Shown: positions 46,991 to 58,402 of the stretch, piece by piece | Layout: each line of letters begins with the position of its first letter | Numbering within the stretch: position 1 is the stretch's first letter | Assembly: GCA_963556255.1 (NCBI GenBank) | Contig: OY744617.1 | Span: 31,544,144 to 31,608,143, forward strand | Source: Allolobophora icterica | Lineage: Eukaryota > Annelida > Clitellata > Crassiclitellata > Lumbricidae | DNA length: 64,000 bases | Direction of reading: 5' to 3' | Program-made: the position numbers and the translations under genes | Notes under the pieces: generated by a model | Told to the model about the DNA's origin: nothing | The model's input: only the letters and a program-made list of their open reading frames with translations | Database searches by the model: none

Positions 46991-48499
46991 AAAGCTGTTA
47001 AAAGACCAGAGAGGGAGAGCTGCTGGTCAAGTCTTTGGGTGCATTGGCTCCTTATTCAGAAGTTATACTACCATTGGTTCTGTCCATTTAGCAAAAAACA
47101 TTTGAAGCTAATTCGATTCTTTACGAATTCCGTTACTATATATTTACACGGACTCTGGAAAGACACCTCGAGGCTGGTTAATTTGGAAACGTTGATTTTC
47201 TTACCTTCCTAGTAGTGCCGCCTCTGGGAAGGTCTGACAAACAATGTTTGAAAAAACTTGGAATGAATGTATATACATGTGCATCTAGACTTGCCATTGC
47301 GCCTTCAAGTATCATACAAAACGTTGCCTGCACTATCGCAAGTGATATTAAGGTAATTAAGAGCAGCAAGTTAATCGATAAGAGAACACTGCTCAGATGA
47401 CTGGAAGAGTCACCAATGGCAGACCCCGCAGACACGTAGAGCCAACCGAGGCATCCCCATCCAGCAGATATCATAGCAGATATCATACCCAGAGATTTTG
47501 GATCACTTAGCATCGAGGTAGACGAATGATGACAGGCGATGGTGCTTGAAACACGCGAACTCCAACACCAAGCAGTTCCTCGAAGGTGATAAAATTTGTT
47601 GCTTCTAGCATCCATCAGCAACCAGGTCTGTGTAGAACGACGCTTCTCAGCAGTCGACAAAATGGTTGCTGAGCGTTTTCCAGTAGAACTATCAGCAACA
47701 TCTAGAGCAATGACTCTGGTCTAGTTAGTTAACTTGTTAGTAAGCTGGTTAGTTAATTAGTTAGTTACTCCATTTTGTGCACGGACAGAGCACAAGGTCT
47801 TAGTGTTCGGAGAGGGGATACTGGGTATGGATCTAAGAAAATCTTCAGGCTATTATGTGTATCACTGAGCAGATTGGCAGATATTGTATGATTTAGATAA
47901 GCCCGCTGGAACACAGTGGAGCTTTGCAGAGTGCCAGTGCTTCGGTGCCCTGTAGACAGACAGCCCTTCATTTAAGGAACTTCCAAGTGGCGTCAAATGA
48001 GGGTTCTCAGCAGTTTGAAAGGAAATCATATTCGTTAGCCATTTATGTCCACTGCACGCAAGTAAACGAATTTATAGGTGGCGCTGCGAGTTTATGAGCT
48101 ATGTAGTATTTCGTCCTCAACAATAGATCTGTTTGCAATTTAAGTGAGTTTACTGGTGGCTGTTTTATGTAAACTGAAGTTCATCGCCGATTCACTTGTA
48201 CTCTGCTTGGATTTAAACTCTGGTGTTGAATGATGTATCGCACAAAATAATGTCCATTATGGGAGTCATTAGACTATTGCAAGCAACCAAGTTTTGTAAT
48301 ATTTGTCCAAAATTATCGATGTGTTAGCATCGTAAGTGTACAGTGCGGTCGTCTATTTGTTGATATAAATTAACAAGTATATCGCTTACGGTAAGGAAGA
48401 AAAGGTGTTCCGCTTACGGGTGACTACAATTCGACGCACGACAATTAGTATTTTTATATATGGTATTGCCAATACCGTATTGACAGGAAATCAATTCCG
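46991..48499. other. Unassigned stretch with one uncertain minus-strand frame
   Basis: A 160-codon minus-strand frame (47,660-47,178, open further to about 47,720) contains a hydrophobic segment (SSVLLSINLLLLITLISLAI) that could span a membrane. It meets aggaag|gtaagaaa, a good splice donor, at about 47,205. There is no ATG at its start and no family I recognise, so it could be an exon or chance. Confidence 0.25.
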
Positions 48500-48907
48500 C
48501 AATGCCTGTTTATGCTTTGGGCCCCGCTCATCGCTTCCTGCCTTGGGCCCCGCATCCCCAGGGCCGCGCTTCACATTGATTGACTGCCTCGTGTATTGAT
48601 AGGGCTCCTTGCCCGATTGCTCACTGGTGCCCTTGAGCCTTTGGTTAAGTCAATAGTTAAGTTTCTTTATTTTCTTTATCTCGTAGCTATGCAGCATTAT
48701 TTCCTCTTATTTACTCGTAAATACACTAACTTGTGATTGAAAACTTACGCCGCCTTCAAACTTTCACATTTCACATGGGAGGTCCTGACTAACCTTTGGG
48801 TTTCCCTTGTGTAACCCAGACACATTATTTCTCTTGTACCTTGTGGCAATTGTATATATTCTTATTTACTGTGGTTACCGAATAAACTGATTGATTGATT
48901 GATTGAT
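48500..48907 (+). mobile_element. LINE 3' UTR fragment
   Basis: Ends gttaccgaataaactg followed by gattgattgattgat, the short-repeat tail seen on CR1-type LINEs in this window. Contains ggtttcccttgtgtaacccag but no coding sequence. Confidence 0.55.
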
Positions 48908-49740
48908 AATATTTTTCATAAGTTGATTGCAGGTCCGGACGGCCTGGCCCCTAAAACTCGCCGGGCCTCTGGGCATGGGCCCCCGCGGTCCCCCTCTCGG
49001 CGGGCCTGCGCGTGTACGTCTGGATTGACCTGTGTGACGTCATTCCTGTGATCTGTTGCCGATCCACAGCATTATTCCTTAAAATTTTATGTCCGAAGAG
49101 GACAAGTTTAACCCAATGATAGTTTGTCCTTGAGTTTGCTGCATAGCTAAAAGGTTGTCCAGTTGGCTTTAAAAGCCAACGGAATAGCCACTTATGAAGT
49201 CGTTTAACGAAACGAAGCGTAAATAGAAGGGCCACGGATACCCCGCGTGACGTCATTCCTTATTACCTTTACGCATTCAATGAAAAGCAACTGCAATATT
49301 GCTGTGTTCCGCGTATTTTACATTGTACAGTAGGCCTACATTGTGTAGTACACATTTTAGTTTTTTCAGTGAAAATATTTCGCCAGTAGAGATTGCTACG
49401 TAGAAAGTGATTCATTGAGTTGTTTATTATAGTAGGCCTAGTATATTTTCTTTGAGGTTATTTATCAAAAATCAATCAATCAATTTCATTTATTCTATGC
49501 AAGCTAGCTGACATGTGCGCAACTTGTTACAATAATAAAAAATGTCATCAAAATGAGCCCGGCTTACGGGATTTATATACTAATCATTATACAAATGTGG
49601 TAGGACACAAGGGTTGTTTCTATCGCCTGAGGAAATACTTTGACTGTCTATATGCGGCAGATATGAAAAGCTTTAATTTTCAGTACGGTATAATAATGTT
49701 TAGTTTAGTGGGTAATTAAAAATGATGTCTATTGTTCCTA
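48908..49740. other. Unassigned stretch
   Basis: A GC-rich patch at 48,930-49,020, a direct repeat tgacgtcattcct (49,036 and 49,248), and a reverse LINE tail atcaatcaatcaatttcatt at 49,470. Confidence 0.4.
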
Positions 49741-49981
49741 GGGTTATAGTCAAGAGCTCCAGAGTCCAGATCACCATCAGACAGATGGTTTGCTGAAACT
49801 AGATAGTGTATTCAACATGATTGGTCGAAATGCGAGTGATAAAAGTGAATGATTGCACTTGGCACGTGTGATAAACTAGAATTCAGTTCTTCCCTGCCCT
49901 ATTGCTGCTGCTGCTGCTGCTGATGATTATGATGACAATGATAATGATGAGTTTTTAAGATGTAGATGTTTTTCATTTAGG
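49741..49981 (+). promoter_or_regulatory. Diverged conserved 5' flank and acceptor of gene 2
   Basis: Matches the 16,541-16,829 flank in outline (gtcaagagctccag, cagacagatgg, tgctgaaact, gtgataaactag), then (CTG)n and ttttcatttag|g directly before the ATG. There is no L2 fragment upstream. Confidence 0.45.
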
Positions 49982-52858
49982 ATGACGGAACATATGGGTA
50001 AATCAGATGAAGAAATGGCATCTGAGTTCATCACTAGCATGTGCCAATTACTTCCAAAGTCAGTTCCTCTTGTTTCTGATCATATGCATAACCTAATACC
50101 GACCACGAGCACTGCACCTAAAGAGTATTTAATTGTTAGTGGCAGCCAAGCTGAGTTCAATATCCGAACGCCGAATTCATGCATTGATGACATAGATGTC
50201 TTGATCGCAAAAACTGATGAACTAGCTTTCAGTGGAGACTTTCCAGTGTTGCCAAGAGATTTGAGTGGCCTAGCAGATACAATTGAGTGCTACAAGATTG
50301 ACTCATACTATGGATTTCCAGGTTTTGTTCGATTACGATATTTCGGAGAAATGAACTATAATTGGAAATATAAGAAGTACGATTTCAAGCATGCAACTCC
50401 TTCAAACGACTACGCGATGGAAGATATGGATTATGCTGCAAATAGGTATTCTCCTGCTATACTTCAAAGAAACGCCATGACAAAAAGCATTACTGGTCCA
50501 GCAGTTAAAAGTCGAGGCGACAACCATGATGATCGTTCTTTCGCAAGAGATTTCGTCCCAAGTAAGTGGTGCCCACAGTGGCCTAAAGAAGCCAACGGTT
50601 GGCTTAAACGACCTAAGAATAATGGATGGCCGACCATTGATACAATCGCCGAGGTTACACAAAATGGTTGTCATGTTGTCTTCGTGAAGCATCGTTCTTG
50701 CAGAGACGATAAACTACAGTGGAGGTTTTCGTTTTCATTGGCGGAGATCATTTTACTTCAGAGTTGGACTCATATTCAACAGATTGTCTTCCATTTGTTG
50801 AGATTCTTCTGCAAGAAAGAATTAATACAGAAGGATTGTTCAAAAGAGGATGAGGTTCTCTGTACCTATCACTTAAAGACGCTGATGTTATGGACTTGTG
50901 AAGTGATGTCGCCGGAATGGTGGAAGCCCTCTTCTGTAATTACGATCTGCTGTGAGTTATTGAAGAAGCTTTCAGACTGGTTGCAGAAAAGACACTGCCC
51001 GAACTATTTTATTCCTGAAGCAAATTTATTTCATGAATCATCGAACTCGACAATCCATGACAAGACTAAGAAACGACTAAATGAGTTCCAAAATCCTGGC
51101 ATTCTCTGTGATTGGTACGTGGAAAATTACATAATGCAATTCGTTGAGAGACATTTCGAGCTTAAAAGCAAACTGGAGATAATGCCAAATTTAGTGGATT
51201 TCATGCGGCGTCTCTTTGAGTTTTGGAAAGCGACTGAATTAGAATCATTGGATATATATTTTCATCTCACATTTGCAAATTCACAAGAGCTCAGCCCTCG
51301 TATAATAAAACGCGGAATAAGTTCAGGACTGCGCCACAGCTTCGTGTCGGGATATAATTCAAGATGCATCGTTTCGAAGATACACTGGCGAATGAGAGAG
51401 CTTCCATCAATACAGAACGTCTTATTTTTCAAGTATTGTGACATCCTACTGTTTACCTTGCATACAGCATATGGTTTAGGCTGCGAAGAGATTTCATGGG
51501 ATAGCAGTCTCTTTGTTGAATTTGTCATTGGAATTTCGATGCAACCAAAAAATGTAAGGTCTCAACATCATAACTTTCCGAAAGCGTACAAAGAACAAAG
51601 TTGTAGGTTTCAATTTCTGCGTGCTCAGGATCTCTTGAAAAATTTAACTGGATCAAATAGTCGTCCGGAATTTCAACTACTGTCTCTCATGTCAAAAGAG
51701 TTTCTTAAAGGAGCTCTAGAAGACGAAGGTTCTAAATGCAACGGCATTGCTCCAGCAGCTTTGGCCTATCTGGCTGCTATCCACTTTGCCGCATCAGAAC
51801 ACCAACTAGCAATACGCTTCTGCTTGTCAGTTCTCGTGGATCAGCCTTCCCAAGAGGATAAGGAGACACTGAATGCAGGTTGTTTGCTGTTTATTGACGA
51901 TATTGCAAGAATCGTTGGATTATGTGTTCTTCATAAAAAGATTACTGACAATAAACTTCATTACATCGGCAGAAGACTTTATCTTGATCTGCGTCTTTCA
52001 CCCGAGATATTTGCTCACTATTTAACAGTGTTATCTGCCGATAAAGGGATGTCCAAACATTCAGATTTTCATCGTGATATTCCGGACTCAGCATTTCCTA
52101 TGGACGAATATTTGAAGACTTTAGTAAAACAGAGATGCATTGTTTCGATGAAGTCAGGTTCTCATTTGAATGCTACCAGACAGATCGTTTGTCACAGAAC
52201 AGATGCACTGACAGAAACCGAATCTTCAAATGTGAATCATTTGCTCGTCAAAGAAACAGTAATTGATATTCTAATGGAATATGCTCTAGAAAACATGATT
52301 TCATTCTACAATGCGATTCGCAACGACTTTGGCATGCAGTGCAGCACAGCTGACTGCTATCGTGCTTTGTACCTTTACAAGTGTCGCCAATACGATGAAG
52401 TGCAGTATTTGTGTGAGCGAATTCTACAAGAGCCTGATCTACAGAGCGGATATTCATTTGCGAATGTTTTGTTGTTGCCACCGCTTGACTCTTTTTTCGA
52501 TAGAGACGTACAGTCGTTGCTTGGATTTCACACACTCTTTTATTATTTATCACCTACAAATGACGATATGGGGAAAGTTGTACTAACTACCGAATCAACC
52601 TTTGAACATTGGTTTGCCCAAGTTGTGTACTATAATAGGCGCGAACTCTCTTTTTTTCTCGGATATCTGTACTACATTAAAATCCATTATTTTCTTGGAA
52701 GACACTTTCTTGCAAGATATTTGAAAGTGAGATGTTGTGTTGATTGCAATTTTCCGCATTCAGAAGCATTGACTGAATTTTGTGCTCAAGAAACAACTCT
52801 TCCGTTTGAACACATCATTCGCAGATTTCTTCTACGAAGGCTTCGTATTAAAAAATAG
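49982..52858 (+). CDS. Mab-21/cGAS-like nucleotidyltransferase with TPR-like C-terminus (gene 2)
   Basis: 958 codons in one exon from MTEHMGKSDE to RRLRIKK. No in-frame ATG lies just upstream (the equivalent codon is TGT), which fixes the start for the family. Active-site landmarks: S53-G54-S55, D70-I71-D72, GPAV about 172-175, D190 within ARDFVPSKWCPQWP, then WRFSFSLAE and LCTYHLKTLMLW. Compared with genes 1 and 3 it is the most diverged, mainly at residues 40-60, 140-190 and 380-480. It has a four-residue deletion where gene 1 has DLKK (about 821-825). TPR-like hairpins (PAALAYLAAIHFAASEHQLA; DCYRALYLYKCRQYDE) and the basic tail are kept. The frame is intact, so it is probably functional, with a different ligand or regulation as inference. 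Confidence 0.85.
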   Translation: MTEHMGKSDEEMASEFITSMCQLLPKSVPLVSDHMHNLIPTTSTAPKEYLIVSGSQAEFNIRTPNSCIDDIDVLIAKTDELAFSGDFPVLPRDLSGLADTIECYKIDSYYGFPGFVRLRYFGEMNYNWKYKKYDFKHATPSNDYAMEDMDYAANRYSPAILQRNAMTKSITGPAVKSRGDNHDDRSFARDFVPSKWCPQWPKEANGWLKRPKNNGWPTIDTIAEVTQNGCHVVFVKHRSCRDDKLQWRFSFSLAEIILLQSWTHIQQIVFHLLRFFCKKELIQKDCSKEDEVLCTYHLKTLMLWTCEVMSPEWWKPSSVITICCELLKKLSDWLQKRHCPNYFIPEANLFHESSNSTIHDKTKKRLNEFQNPGILCDWYVENYIMQFVERHFELKSKLEIMPNLVDFMRRLFEFWKATELESLDIYFHLTFANSQELSPRIIKRGISSGLRHSFVSGYNSRCIVSKIHWRMRELPSIQNVLFFKYCDILLFTLHTAYGLGCEEISWDSSLFVEFVIGISMQPKNVRSQHHNFPKAYKEQSCRFQFLRAQDLLKNLTGSNSRPEFQLLSLMSKEFLKGALEDEGSKCNGIAPAALAYLAAIHFAASEHQLAIRFCLSVLVDQPSQEDKETLNAGCLLFIDDIARIVGLCVLHKKITDNKLHYIGRRLYLDLRLSPEIFAHYLTVLSADKGMSKHSDFHRDIPDSAFPMDEYLKTLVKQRCIVSMKSGSHLNATRQIVCHRTDALTETESSNVNHLLVKETVIDILMEYALENMISFYNAIRNDFGMQCSTADCYRALYLYKCRQYDEVQYLCERILQEPDLQSGYSFANVLLLPPLDSFFDRDVQSLLGFHTLFYYLSPTNDDMGKVVLTTESTFEHWFAQVVYYNRRELSFFLGYLYYIKIHYFLGRHFLARYLKVRCCVDCNFPHSEALTEFCAQETTLPFEHIIRRFLLRRLRIKK

Positions 52859-53637
52859 TTCAAGACTTTCATCGTATCAATGACCAGGTTGAGTTTTCAT
52901 GCATGAAATTTGCTTTTCGTGATGTGTTACTCCGAAGAATGAAATTTACCTTTAAAGTATTACTGCGTAGCCTGGCTATCGCTGGGGAACCAATACATAG
53001 TCTTGAAAGTTATCACCGTTCTAATGTGGAGACTTTGCAAACGTCTACTCTGCCATGCCAGTATGGCGCGATTTTAAATCCGCATGATAAGGCCTGCACA
53101 TCCAAGCAGTAAGCCAGTTTCATCTTAATTAAGAAAATGCCGTTCCCGCCTTCTTGCGCTGCATCAGAAGAAGGAAGGCATTTGAAGAAGAACATTTACA
53201 GCAACACAGTATGGCTGGGGAGACCACGAAAAACGTGGATGGACAACGTCAAGGAAGACCTGAAGAGCAAAGGCACGGACTTAACCATGGTGCGCGAAAC
53301 TGTCAGAGACAGAACACTATGGAGAAACTTCATAAGAGCCTCATCGTCGGGAAAGTGTTGGAAGAGAAGAAAGAAAAAAAGTATGGCTGTACGGCTTCTA
53401 AGACGTCTTTGATGTCGAAGACACCCAAGCTGAGAGTGGCCTGTTCCAAAAACAGGACTAATGTGTTTTCTTTACTCCACTGTAGGTTCCTGTTCCTTCT
53501 TACTACATTTTCTTCAACCGCTGCTTCCCAGATCATAAATTGCCATATGGGACTCCGGCGCCTGTGATTCTCTTCTAGACAAGCCCATAAAAAGAAAAGT
53601 TTCCGTACTTGATTGGCTCTCCATAAGATCAACCGGA
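52859..53637 (+). other. Gene 2 3' flank with an RTE scrap
   Basis: The first about 50 bp and 53,535-53,637 (catatgggactccggcg, gtgattctctt, gtacttgatt) match the flanks of genes 1 and 3. Between them lies inserted sequence, including the RTE fragment. Confidence 0.6.
53145..53412 (+). pseudogene. RTE/CR1-type LINE C-terminal fragment
   Basis: Plus-strand codons read GRPRKTWMDNVKEDL, then KGTDLTMVRETVRDRTLWRN, the C-terminal GRPRxxWxDxxxxDL...DRxxWR block of RTE-type reverse transcriptases. No RT core is present. Confidence 0.65.
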
Positions 53638-54287
53638 CCTGGGAGTCGACGTCAATAAGTCGACTTGGGTCGATTTGGTCATCCCAAGTCGGTCGAGTCG
53701 TTTCTGCTTAGCGCAACTGACCCCAAGTCGAATTTGTACAGAAAAGTGACTTGAAATTGTTATTTTCTCATGTCTACTTAAACTGACTTGAGTCAGAAAC
53801 AAATCCATATTTATCACGTCACACTAATGATCGTGCAAGTGAAACACTGAGGCCAGGGCAGCATTTAAGCAGTTTTGTAGTGTTCTGGCAAAAATGAATG
53901 AAGCACAGGCCTACCAGTTCTAACTTCTACCGTGTACTTATTCTGCGATATTATTATGTATTATCGACGCCGGCTGGGCTAAACAGTTGCTTATTTTTAA
54001 AGTGATTAATATGTGATTAAGCGTATTACTAGTTGGCTTGGTGATAGCGGAGAAGTGAAGGGTGACTGTTGCTGTAGGTAATAACTGTTTGCAAAATAAA
54101 CAATCAGCAGTTCTGAACACTTCTGAATAGTTTGAAGGTTACTGTACATTGCATGTCTTCCATTGTTTGTTTCATGATTTTGAATTTTGTATTGATTCGT
54201 ATCATTCACAGTCTCACAGGCTGTAACGTTGTTTAGCTGTCCAATTCTGATTATACTGGCATACTTATTTACAGGTCTAACAACGTT

Positions 54288-54768
54288 CGTAATCGTAATC
54301 GTAATCTCTAAACTTCTAAAGCGCCACTTGAAGGCCAAGCGCAGGGCACCAGCCTATTCACGAGCGCTACGTCAGATCAGAGGGGTTTCCAGAGAGTAGT
54401 CCAAAAGAGGTCCAAGTCCGATTTCCAGGGTACCAGATCAGGAGAGGCAGAGCAGCTGTCAAGGCGGGTGTCGTTTACGGCGAGAATAATTGGAAGGCGG
54501 AGGATCAGAAGAGTCAGAGTAGGAGGATTTGAAAAGGTGAGACTTCAGTTTTGAGTGGAAAGTCCGAGGGGTGATAAATAGAGGAACATGAGGAGGAGGA
54601 TGAAGGACGGGTTGCAATGATGATGGAGGCACTGAGAAACTGCGGAATTCAGGGGGTAGATCATTCCAGAGGCGAGGTGCTGTGATGGATATGGCTCGGT
54701 TGGAGAACTTGAGGTGAGTAGTGACTGGGGGTCGAGAAAGATTGAGGTAGGGAGATGATCGTAGTTGC
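54288..54768 (-). mobile_element. Nested 5'-truncated L2-type LINE 3' end
   Basis: Minus-strand C-terminal codons (LSRPPVTTHLKFSNRAISIT, APRLWNDLPPEFRSF) and the 3' UTR end in GATTAC repeats at 54,288-54,308. Same family as 1,658-4,048; here a single 67-bp UTR unit. Confidence 0.85.
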
Positions 54769-55181
54769 CGAGCCGATGCTACTGTAATAATTGTAAATGA
54801 CAATCGATTAACTAATTTGGCTAACAGTGTGCTTTATTGCAAAAAAAACGTCACACGCAATGCGTTATTATTTTGTTCACTCACTAGTTGAGTTCAACGT
54901 CTGTAGAATTGGCCTGCCTGAAATGCGGAATAAGCAAGACCAAGTCTATTAGCTCATTGTTACCATAAGTCATAGAAAAACTCATAGCAGCAAAATGCAT
55001 AGCCTAGTTGAATTTACTATTGCACACTATAAATCTGTAGCCTAACTAAAATGAATTACAACAAGGACAATAATTAATAAGATGCATTACAAAACTTTCA
55101 AACACAAACAGCATAATTATAATAGCCTTAATAAACTTTGAACCAGTGGCGTCGCCGCCTATATATGTGGTACAGCTTTGG

Positions 55182-55207
55182 CCGTACCACTTTTCAAGGT
55201 GGTACGG
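55182..55207. repeat. Small hairpin gccgtaccac/gtggtacggc
   Basis: Ten-base arms (about 55,179-55,189 and 55,198-55,208) around ttttcaag, following gtggcgtcgccgcc. Confidence 0.6.
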
Positions 55208-55578
55208 CAACAACATGCTTATGCCGGACCGAAGTTTGTCTGTTAAAAGCTGCAGTCCCACAGACTCTCTAATTTTCCGTACTAGTTTTCAAAATCGTGG
55301 CAACGTCACTGCTTTGAGCAATTTTATTCATCAAGTGTTCAGGTCTCATTACTCATTAGTACATGCTTGCCAGCAAAACTGGCTTGACATTTTGATATTA
55401 TTAGTCGTACGTAATCGTTATTACCATGTCAGAAATCGACTTTAAGTTGGAAGTTAGTTTTTCTGCCAAGTCGGATCAAGTTGTTTTGGCTCCAAGTCGT
55501 CGACTTCAAATCGACTTCAAGTGACTTTAGGGTCAAGTGGAGTCAGATTTGCTGACCAAAGTCACTCCCAAGTCTAAA

Positions 55579-56489
55579 ATCAACGGAATTCTGAACGTGC
55601 CTTTATTCTGGCAGCCTTTCAGCAAGCTTCTTCATGTGAATTCTATATGCGCGGCGTTAAATTCTCCAGCCATTCAAGCATCACGCATATGAGAATGAAG
55701 TGTTGTACGATTTCATGCGTTCTTTGAAAGCTTATAGTTACATCACATTTTGTGACAGTGCATTACGTTACAACTCGCTCCAAAACGAATCATGAAAATA
55801 GGTTCAACACCTTCCAAAACCGGTAATGAGGAGAAGCCTGAGAATCATCTGCAATGCCAAGGTAACTGTTACGCTGAAGTATGGAGACGCATAAGGCCGA
55901 CCTCCCTCGCAGAGATGATCAAAACAATGATATTCGGTCACACTCAACATTTAGCTGGCTTGTCGAAATTAAGGTTGCGTCAGGTCTAGTCCGCCCTGAA
56001 CTGCCCTGCTCGTCTAGTGGCCAGTCCATTAAAATTCTCTCATACTTCAGCATACTTGAGAGATACACTCCACTGGCTACCAATCAATGTAATCAAATTG
56101 AAGATTCTTCTCCTTACTTAATAATAATTATCTTCGTTTAATGTTTTCAAACTGACAATTACGCAGTATGATTACAAATCATTATGAACGGACGATCACA
56201 AGCTATTACAGGAATCGAATTAAACTGTATACGACAGTCATACAAGGCGCCCATCACGTCATACATGTCATTTTTAACAACGCGCCATCTCTCGAATGAT
56301 AGGCTTAGTGGACCTTCTGGAGAATGTTGCGGGACGCGATCCCGCTACCTACTGCTCTTCACGCCAGTGATGTTACCACTACTCTATGGACCCCCCTCCC
56401 GGTGGCCGGGCTTCGTTGGTTGGGGTCTGCATAATCATACATGCACATACGAGAGCTGTTTGTTCTGGTTTCAGCTCGGCAAATAGATA
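55579..56489 (+). other. Rest of the gene 2 3' flank, then unassigned sequence
   Basis: Up to about 55,925 matches 19,915-20,180 (gaatgaagtgttgtacgatt, ttacaactcgctcca, gtatggagacgca). After that no similarity to the other units and no gene. Confidence 0.6.
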
Positions 56490-57270
56490 GCCTACTTTAA
56501 AAAGAACTTCAATCATAAGAGCGCAAGAAACGTAAAGTGGTCACAGTTAATATCAAGTAGGCCGAAGCAAATGTCGAGATCATTTTGTATTGGCGGCTGA
56601 AATGTTTATATAAATCTGTTTCAGTAAACCTTTCAAAGAATATTAGATTAGCTATCAAACTGATGTCATGTGGCACTTCTTAACTTGGATAAGCTGAAAA
56701 TTAAGTGTCTCTTCATCTGCTTCTTACAACAAAAGTTCTGGTTTTCGGTGCATGATTATTTCAATTATACGGGTCAAAGGTAAGTCATCGTCGTCGTTGT
56801 CGTCGTCGTCATCATCATCATCAGCAGCAGCAGCAGCAGCATCATCATCGTCATCATCAGTGACGTGCTTTGTATGGAGCACTGCTTTCCACAACACTTT
56901 GCCAGCTATTGTGTCTATCTAGGTTAGTATCCAGGCCGTGTGTAGTTCGTGTCAACAACAGCTGATTATTTATAAGCGGTTATATCTTAGCTGATTATAC
57001 ACTTAACCTTTGTCTTGTTTAGGCCTAATCTTCACATGGTGATCTCAAGAGCCTTACAAAATTTATATCGATCCATATTTTATGTCCGTTGGATTAATTT
57101 AAAGAACATTAACGATAAAGTTATCTGCAATGTAATCTACTCGATTAACGACAAGTGTATAAACTATTCAGATATAAAGAGTTTGTAAATAGTGAACACT
57201 GAGTTTGCATATTGTCAGTCTAAGGCCAGCAGGATAAGTTTCGTAGGACATCACCATCACTATACACCTA
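56490..57270 (+). repeat. Duplicated flank, copy 2
   Basis: Partner of 43,990-44,770 with a (CGT)n/(ATC)n/(AGC)n microsatellite at 56,785-56,862. Non-coding. Confidence 0.85.
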
Positions 57271-57358
57271 ACAGGTATAATATTCAAAGGTTGGCTTTAC
57301 AACAGTAGAAGATCGATATTATAGACACGGGACTGGCCTAAATGACGAATTAAATAGG

Positions 57359-58003
57359 CTAGAGACAGTTTTTCTCTTGATCCCACCCGAAGACCGAGAC
57401 GCTAATAGTTGGGTTTTGACGCTCAAACTTGTCGATATCTGTTACTTTCATTGAAAATCGATTTTTTTCAAAGTTAAGCTCTTCGAGATGGGCCTGATAC
57501 TTAGTTGGGCGCTGAGGGTCTTCTACTGGGTACATTGCCGATAATATTGCCCACTCGAAGCAACGATTATCTTTGTTTTGCACGTTAATAACCGTGCGGG
57601 GTGGTACATACCTTGGTGTGGGAAAGTAGCTCTTGCTTCGAAATGGTTTATATTTTGCGGTGCTTAAATCTAAAGCCAAAACTCGCTTCAGACGCCACCC
57701 AGATTCCTCATTAGTGAACTCCTCAAGCATCCCTAGAATTTCAGCCTTGGCCTTATTCACAACTTCCTGGATATCAGCTTTATTCAGGATTTGTGCAGCG
57801 ACACTCCTGAAGTAGACGGTTTCGGTGATTGTGTCACCCGTGTCAAATTTTATTTTTCCAGCTCAGTCGTTAATTGTTAGCTCAGTGTATTAGATAGACC
57901 TTTAGCCCACGCTTAGTAGTCAACTCTTTTTCGATTTGTGTAATAATACTCTGAGAAATTCCACTCAAGAAAGCCAGTGGATCTCTCACTTGCTCGTGTC
58001 CTT
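57359..58003 (-). pseudogene. N-terminal fragment of a Polinton/Maverick-type DNA polymerase B
   Basis: Reading on the minus strand: VRDPLAFLSGISQSIITQIE (about 58,000-57,940), a stop, then KIKFDTGDTITETVYFRS (from about 57,850) and a continuous frame to 57,359. That frame holds INVQNKDNRCFEWAILSAMY, DIDKFERQNPTISVSVFGW and an early stop. This INVQNxDNxCFxWS and KFExQN layout is the region before the exonuclease/polymerase domains in protein-primed type-B polymerases of Polinton-like elements. The catalytic polymerase domains are absent and the frame is broken, so it is a relic. Confidence 0.65.
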
Positions 58004-58019
58004 AAGGGAAAACAGCTCT

Positions 58020-58402
58020 AAAATCTATCAGAAGCTGATTGGCGAGCTCTTTGTAGACCACAAACTGGGGTTGTTCATTCATTGTCAAATACCATAGTCA
58101 GAAGTTATTACTACTAATACTTTAGTCGGAAGTTATTACTACTAGTAATTTAGTCAGAAGTTATTACTACTAATACTTTAGTCAGAAGTTATTACTACTA
58201 ATACTTTAGTCAGAAGTTGTTTATACTAATACTTAAAAAATTGTGAATTTTAATTAATTATTTATTTGTGCCTGATATTCAATTACGGCCAGGCACCTAC
58301 ATTCGTAGCCAATACGATAGTCAGAAGTTATTACTACTAATACTATAGTCAGAAGTTATTAGTACTAATACTTTTTAAAAATTGTGAAATTTAATTAGTT
58401 AT
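58020..58402. repeat. 28-bp minisatellite, unit-3 copy
   Basis: Same head-to-tail 28-bp units as 15,061-15,390, with one or two units fewer and the same interruption by a cctgatattca...gccaggc block. Confidence 0.9.

Larger units (their letters stand above)
53638..55578. mobile_element. 1.9-kb transposon-like insertion in the gene 2 3' flank
   Basis: The flank common to the three gene units is interrupted here and bounded by atcaac(c)gga at 53,628-53,637 and 55,579-55,587. The ends read gacctgggagtcgac and, reverse-complemented, gacttgggagtgac. Many aagtcgactt-like words (palindromic) cluster near both ends. There is no transposase, so it is a non-autonomous DNA element of unclear superfamily. 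A L2 fragment is nested inside. Confidence 0.6.

Noticed and set aside
47178..47720. Membrane-protein exon on the minus strand
   Set aside because: A hydrophobic segment and a good splice donor exist, but there is no convincing acceptor, start codon or homologue. Kept only as a low-confidence note.
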